Shown in pieces: positions 15,202-23,751 of a stretch of 64,000 nucleotides of DNA; within the stretch, counting starts at the first letter, position 1, and the number at the start of each line of letters is the position of its first letter. The position numbers and the translations under genes were made by a program. The notes beneath the pieces are model-generated. The model made no database searches, had not been told where the DNA came from, and saw nothing but the letters and a program-made list of their open reading frames with translations. The DNA lies in NCBI GenBank assembly GCA_020848745.1, contig JADLHM010000149.1:1-64000 (forward strand), read 5' to 3'. This DNA comes from Deltaproteobacteria bacterium (GTDB lineage: Bacteria; Desulfobacterota; Binatia; UTPRO1).

Positions 15202-15867
15202 TCACTCCTTCCCGACGAGCACGCGGGCGCGGTCGAACACCGCGGCGAGCATCGCCGCCGTGAGCTTGCCCGTCTGGGTGTTCTGTCGGCTCGGGTGGTA
15301 CGACGCCACCACCATGAGGCTCCCGAGCATCGCTTCCGCGCCGTGTCCGAAGCGCGGCAACGGCCGCGGCAGCTCGCTCCCACGGGCGCGCTCCATGGCG
15401 AGCACGGTCGCGAAGGCGATCTGGCCGAGCGCGACGACCACCCGGACCCGCGTCAGGAGCGCGCGCTCCTCGAGGAGGAAGCCCCGGCAGCGGGCGAGCT
15501 CGTCGACGGTCGGACGGTTGTCCGGCGGCGCGCAGCGCGCAGCAGCCGTGACGTAGGCGTCGCGCAATCGCAAGCCGTCGTCGCGGCGCTCCGAGCGCGG
15601 GATGCTCGCAAAGCCCGCGCCGTGCATGGCGCGCATCAGCCAGAGGCCGCTGTCGTCGCCGGTGAACATGCGTCCCGTACGGTTGCCGCCATGTGCCGCG
15701 GGCGCGAGGCCGACGACGAGCAGGCGGGCGCGCGGATCGCCGAAGCCCGGGAGCGGCCGGCCCCAATAGACTTCGTCGCGGAACTGGCGGCGCTTGATCC
15801 GCGCGACCTCCTCGCGATACGCGACGAGCCGCGGACAGGCGCGGCAGCGGATGATCGCGTCGGCCAG
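15202..15867 (-). CDS. Uracil-DNA glycosylase, family 5 (UdgB-like)
   Basis: A DNA repair glycosylase that removes uracil. Motif A GLAPAAHGGNRTGRMFTGD is typical of family 5 enzymes, and SYHPSRQNTQTGK is the second active-site motif. The homologous part begins well upstream of the first ATG (15669): residues RACPRLVAYREEVARIKRRQF and the motif A region would be lost. The upstream frame has no ATG, GTG or TTG before a TGA; CTG at 15867 gives 221 residues, the normal length. The start is therefore probably CTG or another rare codon. The 112-residue gene upstream ends at 15890, so translational coupling is likely. Confidence 0.82.
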   Translation of the reverse strand: MADAIIRCRACPRLVAYREEVARIKRRQFRDEVYWGRPLPGFGDPRARLLVVGLAPAAHGGNRTGRMFTGDDSGLWLMRAMHGAGFASIPRSERRDDGLRLRDAYVTAAARCAPPDNRPTVDELARCRGFLLEERALLTRVRVVVALGQIAFATVLAMERARGSELPRPLPRFGHGAEAMLGSLMVVASYHPSRQNTQTGKLTAAMLAAVFDRARVLVGKE

Positions 15868-15889
15868 CCGGCCGAGCGCGGCGCGGCGA

Positions 15890-16228
15890 TCAGTCGCCGA
15901 CGTAGCGAACCTGGTTGTCGCGGACCATCACCGCAGAGGGAATCTCCTCGTCGGCGAGGCCATGTTTGACGCTCAGGTGCTCGACGAACGCGGCGCGCGC
16001 GCGGAAGCTCTGCGCGTGCGGGGCACAGTAATACGGCGCCTTGTTGATGCTCACGACGCCGGGCACCGCGTGGTGCGCGCCCCCGAACGGGAACGTCACC
16101 CCCGTGTCGTACTCGAGCGGCACGTCGATGAAGAGATCGGCCCGCGGACCGCCGCGCCAGCCTCGCGGTCCGTCCGCATGGGCCGTCATCGCCCCGACCA
16201 GTATGCCGAGGAGCACCATCGCCCGCAT
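15890..16228 (-). CDS. Small exported protein, unknown
   Basis: A 112-residue protein starting at ATG 16228 (a second ATG at 16219 is possible). The N-terminus MRAMVLLGILVGAMTAHA is a signal peptide. The mature part (DLFIDVPLEYDTGVTFPFGG, then YYCAPHAQSFRARAAFVEHL) is not a family I recognise. It lies between a PDZ protein and the uracil-DNA glycosylase on the same strand. The longer open frame to 16513 overlaps the PDZ gene and is rejected. Confidence 0.6.
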   Translation of the reverse strand: MRAMVLLGILVGAMTAHADGPRGWRGGPRADLFIDVPLEYDTGVTFPFGGAHHAVPGVVSINKAPYYCAPHAQSFRARAAFVEHLSVKHGLADEEIPSAVMVRDNQVRYVGD

Positions 16229-16283
16229 CGCCGGCGAGTATGCCAGCCGCGCGCCGGACGCGGAACGTCGATTCGCCGCGCGC

Positions 16284-17264
16284 TCACCGGCTTCCGCCCC
16301 ACGCCCCGAGTCGCGCCGCCGCCTGACGCGCGCGCTCCCACAGGAGCTCGACCGCCTGGTCGGGATTCCAGCGCCCTGCCATCTCGCCCGGCAACAGCAT
16401 GTGCGTCGTCCGCGGCGCCTGCTGCAGGCTTTCGTCAAGGAAGGGATAGCGCTCCATCCAGCGCGGCACTTCGGAGTCCGAAAAGTACGCGAGCGACAGG
16501 GCGCCGGCACCACGTTGATCGACGCGTGCGTGCGCGAGCTCCGCGGCCTTGTAGCGACGGATGTCGCGCGCCGTCTCGTGATAGCCGACGGCCTCGGCGA
16601 TCACGCCGCGCACGGCGGCGCCGCCTTCGCCATCGATCGAGAGCGCGGCGATCGCGTTGGTCGCCTCCGTGAGCCGCCGCTCGTACGCGGCGAGCGGCAC
16701 CGCCAGGCGCGCCGCCTCATCGACGGTGCCCAGCAGCGCCGCCGCGGCGACGGCCTTGGCCGCGAGCTCCGCCGATGTTCCGTCGCGCGCCGGCAACGCC
16801 GCTTCCCGCAACGGCGTCGGCGTCGCGCGCGGGGTGGCCACGGGCGAAACCGCGGACGGCGGAACGCGCGCCCGTTCCGCTTCCGGCGTGCTCGCCGGCT
16901 CGGCGAGCACAACCGCCGGCTCGGGCGCGGCGAGCGCCGCCATGACGAGCTTTCCGTCGCGCTCCGCCGCGACGAGGACGAGAAGCCCCCTGGCGAGCGC
17001 CTCGGCGGCGGCCGCCTCGAGGTCCGCGCAGCCGGTGATGCGGCGGCCGTTCGCCTGCCTGACGACGTCGCCGACGCGCAGGCCGCTGCCGGGTGCGGGA
17101 GAACCCCCGACGACCACTCCGCCGCCGCCGTCCAGAAGAGGACGCTCCTCGACGGCAAGCGACACCGCGGCGGGGAGGTCGCACTCGCGCGCCGCCTGCG
17201 CCGGCGAGGCCAGCGTGAGCGTGAGCGCGACGGCGTTCCCGAGACGCGCGATGACCGCGACCAT
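16284..17264 (-). CDS. Exported PDZ-domain protein
   Basis: A 326-residue periplasmic protein. ATG 17264 gives a signal peptide (VAVIARLGNAVALTLTLASP, cut near AQA). Residues about 25-110 resemble a PDZ domain (VVVGGSPAPGSGLRVGDVVR, then GRRITGCADLEAA). A Pro/Ala linker follows, then a helical C-terminal half with FSDSEVPRWMERYPFLDES and LLPGEMAGRWNPDQAVELL. No protease motif is seen, so it may be a binding or scaffold protein. The gene faces away from the PepF-like gene. Confidence 0.7.
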   Translation of the reverse strand: MVAVIARLGNAVALTLTLASPAQAARECDLPAAVSLAVEERPLLDGGGGVVVGGSPAPGSGLRVGDVVRQANGRRITGCADLEAAAAEALARGLLVLVAAERDGKLVMAALAAPEPAVVLAEPASTPEAERARVPPSAVSPVATPRATPTPLREAALPARDGTSAELAAKAVAAAALLGTVDEAARLAVPLAAYERRLTEATNAIAALSIDGEGGAAVRGVIAEAVGYHETARDIRRYKAAELAHARVDQRGAGALSLAYFSDSEVPRWMERYPFLDESLQQAPRTTHMLLPGEMAGRWNPDQAVELLWERARQAAARLGAWGGSR

Positions 17265-17436
17265 GCATCGGAACGGAACACCCGCCACTTTCCCCGCCGA
17301 CTTCCCCTCCCTCGAGCATCGTCGAGCAGAGGCGGCTCCCCGCTCCGCTTCATTCGGCGCGCGTCCCGACCATGGCATGACGCGCGACCAAACCACAGCG
17401 CTCGCGCCATTGCCAGTCGGCTGCTACGTGTCCTGG

Positions 17437-19242
17437 ATGATCGCTCGACACGGTGACGGCGCCGGCGCCGGGAGCGCGGCGACGCACGCGAGCGCGTCCG
17501 GCGTGCGCTGGAACCTCCGCGAACTCTATGAGGACCCCGCCGACCCCGCGCTCGAGCGCGACCTCGCGGCGGCCCGGGAGCGCGCGGCGGCGTTCGTCGC
17601 GACGTGGCGCGGACGCATCGCCGCCGCGTCCGCCTCCGACCTGCGCTGCGCGCTCGAGGAGTACGAGGCCCTCCAGGAGCTCGCGCAACGCCCCGGCTTC
17701 TACGCATCGCTGCTGGCGGCGGCCGACACCCAGGACACCGTCGCGCTGGCGCTCGAGCAGCGCACCACCGAGGCGCACGCCGATCTGCGGACGACCCTCG
17801 TCTTCTTCGAGCTGGAGCTGATCGCGCTCGACGACGCGCGCGCCGACGCCCTCGTCGTCGATCCAGCGCTCGCGGACTACGCGCACTTCCTCACGCAACT
17901 CCGGCGCTTCCGACCGCACGTCCTGAGCGAGCCCGAGGAGCGCATCCTGACCCGCAAGGACCTCGGCGGGCGCGCCGCCTTCGTGCAGCTCTACGACGAA
18001 CTGACCGGAGCCTTTCGCTTCCGCATCCGCGACGAGGATCTCACCGAGGGCGAGGTCCTTGCCCGTCTCCACCATCCGGAGCGCACCGAGCGGCGGTCCG
18101 CGCTCGCCGCCTTGCTCGAGCCGTTCGCGGCCGCCAAGGTCCCGCTCACCGCGATCATGAACGCCATCCTCCTCGACCACCGCATCGACTGCGAGCTGCG
18201 GAGCCACGCGGACGTGACGCACCCCACCCATCTCGCCAACGAGATCGCGCCCGAGGTCGTGGCGACGATGATGGCCGCCGTGGAGCGGCACCGGCCCGTG
18301 ATCCACCGCTACCTGCGCCGCAAGGCGATACTCCTCGGCCTCCCGCGCCTCGGCATCGCCGACGTGTACGCCCCGCTCGACGATGCGGGCCCGGCCATCC
18401 CGTGGGAACGCGGGCGGACCATCGTGCTCGAGGCGTTCGGACGTTTCGACGGCGGGATCGCCGCCATCGCCGACACGCTGCTCGCGTCCGGACACGTCGA
18501 CGCCGAGATCCGCCCGCGCAAGCGCTCCGGCGCCTTCTGCGCCGCGCTCGGACCGTCGCAGGCCCCGTACGTGCTCTCCACCTACACCGAGACCGGCCGC
18601 GACGTCGCCACGCTCGCCCATGAGCTCGGCCACGCCGTGCACTACGCGCTGGCGTGCCGGCAACGCCTCCTGCACTACGAGCCGCCGCTCGTCCTCGCCG
18701 AGACCGCGTCGGTGTTCGCCGAAATGCTCGTGACCGATCACCTCCTCGCCACGACGGCGGACCCGAGCATCCGTCGCCGGCTCCTCGTCGAAACGCTCGA
18801 CGAGATGTACGGCACGGTCTTCCGCCAGCACGCACTCACGCGCTTCGAGATAGCGGCCCACGCGGCACGGCGCTCCCGCCGCCTCGACCACGACCAGATC
18901 TGCGAACTGTGGATGGCCGAGCAGCGCGCGCTCTTTGCCGACAGCGTGGACCTCGACCCGGCCTACCGCACCGGCTGGAGCTACATCCCGCACTTCATCC
19001 ACAGCCGCTTCTATTGTTATTCCTACGCCTTCGGCGAGCTGCTGACGCTCGCGCTCTTCCAACGTTACAAAGAGGAGGGGGCGCGCTTCGTGCCCGCCTA
19101 TCTCGAGCTCCTGGCCGCCGGCGGCAGCGCCACGCCCGAGGCACTTGCGAGCCGACTCGGCTTCGATCTCCGCGCGGCGGCGTTCTGGGACGGCGGCTGC
19201 GCCGCGATCGCCGCGATGGTCGACGAGATCGAGCGCTCGTAG
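17437..19242 (+). CDS. M3-family oligoendopeptidase (PepF-like)
   Basis: A 601-residue zinc peptidase that cleaves short peptides in the cytosol. The zinc site HELGH is at 395-399 with the third ligand in the downstream ETASVFAEML. The N-terminal VRWNLRELYEDPADP and C-terminal HFIHSRFYCYSYAFGELLTL match PepF/M3B peptidases in sequence and length. ATG 17437 is chosen; GTG 17428 is equally possible. A longer upstream frame is antisense to the PDZ gene and is rejected. Confidence 0.93.
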   Translation: MIARHGDGAGAGSAATHASASGVRWNLRELYEDPADPALERDLAAARERAAAFVATWRGRIAAASASDLRCALEEYEALQELAQRPGFYASLLAAADTQDTVALALEQRTTEAHADLRTTLVFFELELIALDDARADALVVDPALADYAHFLTQLRRFRPHVLSEPEERILTRKDLGGRAAFVQLYDELTGAFRFRIRDEDLTEGEVLARLHHPERTERRSALAALLEPFAAAKVPLTAIMNAILLDHRIDCELRSHADVTHPTHLANEIAPEVVATMMAAVERHRPVIHRYLRRKAILLGLPRLGIADVYAPLDDAGPAIPWERGRTIVLEAFGRFDGGIAAIADTLLASGHVDAEIRPRKRSGAFCAALGPSQAPYVLSTYTETGRDVATLAHELGHAVHYALACRQRLLHYEPPLVLAETASVFAEMLVTDHLLATTADPSIRRRLLVETLDEMYGTVFRQHALTRFEIAAHAARRSRRLDHDQICELWMAEQRALFADSVDLDPAYRTGWSYIPHFIHSRFYCYSYAFGELLTLALFQRYKEEGARFVPAYLELLAAGGSATPEALASRLGFDLRAAAFWDGGCAAIAAMVDEIERS

Positions 19243-19258
19243 GCACCGGCCGCTCGCG

Positions 19259-20539
19259 TCAAGCGGCGAAGAGCGCGGCGATCTCGTCGCCCTGGCTCGC
19301 AGCGTCGCGGCGACCGAGGGCGAAGAGCTGGCGCGTGTAGGCCGCATCGAAGAGCACGTAGGACAGGAGATCGGCCTCTCCTTCCGGCACGCCGTGCGCC
19401 GCCGAGCGCATGACCAGATCGGCGACCAGGCGCGCGGGGCTCAGCGACCGCGAGCGCTCCGCGTAGCATCGCCCCGCCAACCGCCCCAGATCCTCCGACG
19501 GACGAATCACGCAATCACGGACGACCCGATAATCGGTGCCGCGACTCGCCCGGATGATCTCGTTGATCCTCGGCAGGAACTCCGGCCCGAACGCCTGTTG
19601 GCCCCCGAGGAGAAGCGCGTTCATCAAGCGCATGCGTTGCAGGTCGTAGTCGACATGGTCGAGCAGCATCGCGTTCAGCACCTTGCCGACGAGATACGCC
19701 GGGTTGCCGTACGCCTGCTCGCGCGGGCTCGGAATCGGCCCCGGTGGGTCGGGATCGGGCGGGTGTCGGAGCGCGACCAGGAGCAGCCGATCCGCCCCGA
19801 GGCGCAGGGCCGGCGAGAGCGGCGTGTTCAAGCGCAAGCCGCCGTCGCAATAGAAATGCCGCCCGATGCGCACCGCCGGAAAGAAGAGCGGGATCGCGGC
19901 CGAGGCGAGGATGTGGGCGGGGCCGATCCCCGACGCGCGCGCGACGACGTAGGGGTCGTACTCCCAGGGCTTCAGGCTGACGCGCGCGCCGTCCACGAAC
20001 ACGACCGCGCGTCCCGACGCGATCTCGGTGCACGAGACGCAGAGTACGCCGCCGCGCGCGCGCAGATTGCCGCGCAGCTGCCGCCACGGAATCTGCTGCC
20101 TCACCATCTCCTCGAGCGCGCTCGTGTCGAGCAGTCCGGGAATTCGGCTCGGCATCGGGACGGAACTGCGGCCGCCCGCGGCGCCCGTCGTGAAGGGGAA
20201 GCTCACGAGTCGGGTCGGAATCCGGAGAAGATCACCGAGGCTCAGGCGATAGACGCGTTCGAGCGACATGGACTCCCACGTCGAGGCGAGGCGCGCCGCG
20301 CGGGCTGCCACCTCCTCCTGGAGCGTCGCCATCCAGTAGGCGGCATGGATGGATCCGACCGACGCGCCGCTCACGATGTCGAACGTCGGCAGGAAGCCGA
20401 GCCGTTTCGGCAGGTCCTCGATCAGGAACGCGAGGACGCCGGCTTCGTAGGCGCCGCGAGCGCCGCCGCCGGCCAGGATCAGCGCGATCCGCGGCCGGCG
20501 CTCGACCGCCATCGACGGCGTGTCCGACGGGATCGTCAT
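19259..20539 (-). CDS. Patatin-like phospholipase
   Basis: A 426-residue serine hydrolase acting on lipid esters. The oxyanion-hole motif GGGARG is at 24-29, the nucleophile is Ser60 in SGASVGS, and the catalytic Asp is in YCDGGLRLNTPLSP, so the dyad is complete. The frame stays open further upstream but overlaps tRNA-Gly and its terminator, so ATG 20539 (or 20512) is preferred. No signal peptide is seen. It converges with the PepF-like gene, their stops being 16 nt apart. A C-terminal helical region of about 150 residues is of unknown role. Confidence 0.9.
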   Translation of the reverse strand: MTIPSDTPSMAVERRPRIALILAGGGARGAYEAGVLAFLIEDLPKRLGFLPTFDIVSGASVGSIHAAYWMATLQEEVAARAARLASTWESMSLERVYRLSLGDLLRIPTRLVSFPFTTGAAGGRSSVPMPSRIPGLLDTSALEEMVRQQIPWRQLRGNLRARGGVLCVSCTEIASGRAVVFVDGARVSLKPWEYDPYVVARASGIGPAHILASAAIPLFFPAVRIGRHFYCDGGLRLNTPLSPALRLGADRLLLVALRHPPDPDPPGPIPSPREQAYGNPAYLVGKVLNAMLLDHVDYDLQRMRLMNALLLGGQQAFGPEFLPRINEIIRASRGTDYRVVRDCVIRPSEDLGRLAGRCYAERSRSLSPARLVADLVMRSAAHGVPEGEADLLSYVLFDAAYTRQLFALGRRDAASQGDEIAALFAA

Positions 20540-20548
20540 GCGGCGCCC

Positions 20549-20581
20549 AAAAACGAAGGCCCCGGCGAGGTGCCGGGGCCT
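20549..20581 (-). terminator. Rho-independent terminator after tRNA-Gly
   Basis: On the minus strand AGGCCCCGGC-ACCTC-GCCGGGGCCT forms a perfect 10-bp hairpin, followed 3 nt later by TTTTT. It lies 13 nt after tRNA-Gly and ends the long minus-strand run. Confidence 0.9.
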
Positions 20582-20593
20582 GGATGCCGAGAG

Positions 20594-20667
20594 AGCGGGT
20601 GAAGGGCTTCGAACCCTCGACCCCGACCTTGGCAAGGTCGTGCTCTAGCCAACTGAGCTACACCCGC
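20594..20667 (-). tRNA. tRNA-Gly (anticodon GCC)
   Basis: A 74-nt cloverleaf: acceptor GCGGGTG/CACCCGC, D-arm GCTCAGTTGGCTAGAGC, anticodon stem CGACC/GGTCG with loop TTGCCAA (anticodon GCC), T-loop TTCGAAG, U73. No encoded CCA. It starts 23 nt after pgsA and is probably cotranscribed with it. Confidence 0.96.
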
Positions 20668-20690
20668 AGAAGAGCGGCACCATATGGAGG

Positions 20691-21353
20691 TCATAGCGAC
20701 CTGTCAACAATGTCGCCGTTCGCGACGTACCGCGCCCGCACCGCTCGATACACACGACAGTGGTAATCCACGGCGGACCAGAGCCCGAGGACGAGCGCGA
20801 TCCAGAGGAAATACGTGCCGCCGAGTTGGAAGTCCACGTAGCAGTAGCGGTAGTGCAGCAGAAGGCCGGTGAGCGCGAAGATCTGAAAGATCGTCTTGTA
20901 CTTGCCGAGCTCCTCGGCGCCGAGCGTGATGCCCTCGCTCGATGCGATGCTGCGGAGGCCCGTGACCGCGAGCTCGCGGCCGACGATCACGACGACGAGC
21001 CATGCGGGCACGCGAGCCGCGCACGGCACGTCGGGGAGCGGCACGCACGGCATCGCCACCAGCATGATCAGGACCGAAACGACGAGCAGCTTGTCCGCGA
21101 GGGGATCGAGGAACTTGCCGAGCGTCGTGACGATGCCGTACTTCCGCGCCAGGTACCCGTCGTAGTAGTCGCTCAGCGAGCCCACGACGAAGAGCACCGC
21201 GGCGACCGCACCCGCGGACGGTCCCGGATCACGCAGGATCCAGACGAGCACCGGCACCAGCGCGATGCGGAAGAGCGACAGGAGATTCGGCGTCGTCCAC
21301 AGGCGATTCGCTGGATCGCGCGCGGCGGTCGGCGTCGGGGATGCTACGGCCAT
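20691..21353 (-). CDS. pgsA: CDP-diacylglycerol-glycerol-3-phosphate 3-phosphatidyltransferase
   Basis: A 220-residue inner-membrane enzyme making phosphatidylglycerol phosphate from CDP-diacylglycerol. The CDP-alcohol signature is complete: SDYYDGYLARKYG, then GKFLDPLADK (D-x2-DG-x2-AR-x8-G-x3-D-x3-D). The N-terminal NLLSLFRIALVPVLV and four to five further hydrophobic helices fit the family. It follows the lytic transglycosylase by 25 nt and precedes tRNA-Gly. Two more CDP-alcohol transferases lie at 48-49 and 54-55 kb, but only this one has the usual PgsA size and layout. Confidence 0.93.
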   Translation of the reverse strand: MAVASPTPTAARDPANRLWTTPNLLSLFRIALVPVLVWILRDPGPSAGAVAAVLFVVGSLSDYYDGYLARKYGIVTTLGKFLDPLADKLLVVSVLIMLVAMPCVPLPDVPCAARVPAWLVVVIVGRELAVTGLRSIASSEGITLGAEELGKYKTIFQIFALTGLLLHYRYCYVDFQLGGTYFLWIALVLGLWSAVDYHCRVYRAVRARYVANGDIVDRSL

Positions 21354-21378
21354 CGGGGCTCCGACGGCCGCGCCCGTC

Positions 21379-22044
21379 TCACCGCGCGCTGGCGATCGCC
21401 TGCTGGAGATAGTCCTGCCGGAAGCGCAGGACCCTGTGCACGTAGTTGCGCGTCTCCTCGAACGGCGGAATGCCGTTGTACTGATCGACCCATCCCTCGC
21501 CCGCGTTGTAGGCCGCCAACGCCAGGACGACGTTGTTGCGATAGCGGTCGAGGAGCATGCGCAGGTGCTGCACGCCGCCTTCGATGTTGTCGATCGGCGC
21601 GTGGATATTGCGGACCCCGTGCATCTGGGCCGTCCCGGGCATCAACTGCATCAGGCCGCGCGCGCCCTTCGGCGACACTGCGTTCGGCTGGAAGCCCGAC
21701 TCGGCCTTGATGACGGCCTTCACCAAGGCTTGTTCCACGCCGTAGCGGCGCGAGACGTTCGTGATGATCGGATCGAAAGCCCGCGACTCGGCCCGTACCC
21801 GGCTCGGCCCGACGCGGAAGCTCGCCATGGCGCCGCCACCGAGCGCGCTGATGCTCGGAAGCTCGCGGATGACGACCCGGTAGAAACGCTTGTCGGTCGG
21901 AACGTTCGTGTAGTGGATGACGCCGAAACGATCGACCCGCTTGTAGATGTCGGCCGAGACGTCCGCCGCGCCGAGCAGCGCGAAGACGAGCGCCCCGCCG
22001 ATCACCATCCACCCACCCCGGCGTCTTCCCAGACCCGCCGCCAT
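21379..22044 (-). CDS. Lytic transglycosylase (SLT domain) with DUF4124 N-terminus
   Basis: A 221-residue periplasmic murein lytic transglycosylase. Residues 13-31 are a signal sequence; 32-55 are DUF4124-like (YKRVDRFGVIHYTNVPTDK); 90-215 are the SLT domain with catalytic Glu115 in IKAESGFQP, then GARGLMQLMPGTA, NIEGGVQHL and ALAAYNAGEG. A leaderless promoter 8 nt upstream supports ATG 22044. It may be cotranscribed with pgsA, 25 nt downstream. Confidence 0.92.
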   Translation of the reverse strand: MAAGLGRRRGGWMVIGGALVFALLGAADVSADIYKRVDRFGVIHYTNVPTDKRFYRVVIRELPSISALGGGAMASFRVGPSRVRAESRAFDPIITNVSRRYGVEQALVKAVIKAESGFQPNAVSPKGARGLMQLMPGTAQMHGVRNIHAPIDNIEGGVQHLRMLLDRYRNNVVLALAAYNAGEGWVDQYNGIPPFEETRNYVHRVLRFRQDYLQQAIASAR

Positions 22045-22052
22045 CGCGATGC

Positions 22053-22082
22053 ACCATAGTCAACTCCACAGCGGACCGTCAA
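22053..22082 (-). promoter_or_regulatory. Probable leaderless promoter of the lytic transglycosylase
   Basis: Minus strand TTGACG (22082-22077), 18-nt spacer, TATGGT (22058-22053), then 8 nt to ATG 22044. Matches sigma-70 well for such GC-rich DNA. Confidence 0.5.
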
Positions 22083-22124
22083 TGCGAATTCGCCGTCCCG
22101 TGGCCCGTCGAATCCGTCGCCGCG

Positions 22125-23741
22125 TCAGATTTCTGACCCCGGGAGGATGGTGTCGTGCCGCCAGTGGACGTCGTCCCGCTCGGGACAATCGATCGTGTAG
22201 TGCAGGCCGCGACTTTCGCGACGGGCCATCGCACAGCGCACGATGAGCTCCGCCACGGTCGCGATGTTGCGAAGCTCGAGCAGGTCGCCCGTGACCAGGA
22301 AGTCCCAGTAGTACTCACGAATCTCGTCCTGCAGCATCGCGATCCGCTTGCGCGCCCGCTCCAGGCGCCGGTTCGAGCGCACGATGCCGACGAAGTTCCA
22401 CATCGTCCGCCGCACCTCGTCCCAGTTCTGCGTGACGACCACCGACTCGTCGCTGTTGACCGCCGTCCCGGAGTTCCATTCGGGCAGTCGCGGGGGCGGC
22501 GTCGAGTCCTCGGCGAGGCGGACCCGCGCGTGCCGCGCCGCGCGGTGTCCGAAGACGAGGCCCTCGAGCAGCGAGTTCGAGGCGAGACGATTGGCGCCGT
22601 GGAGTCCCGTCATCGCGACTTCGCCGCAGGCGTAGAGCCGCGGAATGGACGTGCGACCGTCCATGTCGGTCGCGACCCCGCCGCAGAGGTAGTGGGCGGC
22701 GGGAACGACCGGCATCCATTGCCGTGTCGGATCGATGCCGAGCTCTCGGCAGCGGCGGACGATGTTCGGGAACCGCTCCTCGATCCAGCTCGCGGGCTTG
22801 TGGGCGATGTCCAGGTACACGTGCTCGAAACCGTGCACCTTCATCTCGTGGTCGATCGCGCGCGCGACCACGTCGCGCGGCGCGAGCTCCGCGTCGCGAT
22901 GGTAGCGCTCCATGAAGAACGAGCCGTCCGGCAGGCGAAGACGCGCTCCCTCCCCCCGCATCGCCTCGGTGATCAGGAAGGATTTCGCCTCCGGATGGTA
23001 CAGGCACGTGGGATGGAACTGGAAGAACTCGAGGTTCCCGACGGTGGCTCCCGCCCGGTAGGCGATCGCAACGCCGTCTCCGGTCGCGACGTCCGGATTC
23101 GTCGTATAGAGGTACACCTTGCCCGCGCCTCCGGTGCAGAGGATCGTCGTGCGCGCACGCATCGCGCGGATGTGACCGGTGGCGCGCTCGTACACATAGG
23201 CTCCCCAACACGTCGGAGGGTCCGGCGCCCGACCGCGCTTGCGGTCGATCAGGAGATCGACGGCGAGCGCGTTCTCGAAAACCACGACGTTCGGATGACC
23301 GCGCAGCGCTTCGGTGAGAGCGCGGACGATCTCCCGGCCCGTGAGGTCACCGGCATGAAGGACGCGGCGCCGCGAATGACCCCCTTCCCTCCCGAGATCG
23401 TATTCGACGGCGTCGCCGGCGACATGCGCGTCGAAGCGCGTCCCGAGGGCGATGAGATCGCGGATGCGGTCGGGTCCCTCGCGCACGACCATCTGGACGA
23501 CGTCCTCGTGGCAGAGGCCCGCGCCAGCGACGAGCGTATCCTCCGCATGGGAGGTGAACGAGTCCTCGGGGCTCCAGACGGTCGCGATGCCTCCCTGGGC
23601 ATACGACGAATTGCTCTCGCCGCTTTGGTCCTTGGTGACGAGAGCCACGCGCCCGTGGTCCGCCACGCCGAGCGCGAAGGTCAGGCCCGCGATGCCGCTG
23701 CCGATGACCAGGTACTCCCAGGTGTCGTCGGACGGCGCCAT
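22125..23741 (-). CDS. nadB: L-aspartate oxidase
   Basis: A 538-residue FAD enzyme that oxidises L-aspartate to iminoaspartate, the first step of NAD synthesis. The FAD-binding motif is IGSGIAGLTFAL near residues 13-24; SNSSYAQGGIA and the fumarate reductase-like HPTCLYHPE are typical. The C-terminal helical domain (LRNIATVAELIVRCAMARRE) and overall length fit NadB. It starts 10 nt after purF, so it is in the purine operon. nadA and nadC are not in the window. Confidence 0.95.
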   Translation of the reverse strand: MAPSDDTWEYLVIGSGIAGLTFALGVADHGRVALVTKDQSGESNSSYAQGGIATVWSPEDSFTSHAEDTLVAGAGLCHEDVVQMVVREGPDRIRDLIALGTRFDAHVAGDAVEYDLGREGGHSRRRVLHAGDLTGREIVRALTEALRGHPNVVVFENALAVDLLIDRKRGRAPDPPTCWGAYVYERATGHIRAMRARTTILCTGGAGKVYLYTTNPDVATGDGVAIAYRAGATVGNLEFFQFHPTCLYHPEAKSFLITEAMRGEGARLRLPDGSFFMERYHRDAELAPRDVVARAIDHEMKVHGFEHVYLDIAHKPASWIEERFPNIVRRCRELGIDPTRQWMPVVPAAHYLCGGVATDMDGRTSIPRLYACGEVAMTGLHGANRLASNSLLEGLVFGHRAARHARVRLAEDSTPPPRLPEWNSGTAVNSDESVVVTQNWDEVRRTMWNFVGIVRSNRRLERARKRIAMLQDEIREYYWDFLVTGDLLELRNIATVAELIVRCAMARRESRGLHYTIDCPERDDVHWRHDTILPGSEI

Positions 23742-23751
23742 CGACGGCGGC

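Noticed and set aside
17350-19347. 665-codon open frame on the minus strand
   Set aside because: Antisense to the PepF-like peptidase with its HELGH motif; no recognisable domain.
22122-22140. GTCAGA-AA-TCTGAC palindrome at the nadB stop
   Set aside because: A 6-bp stem with a 2-nt loop and no T-run; it does not look like a terminator and may be chance.
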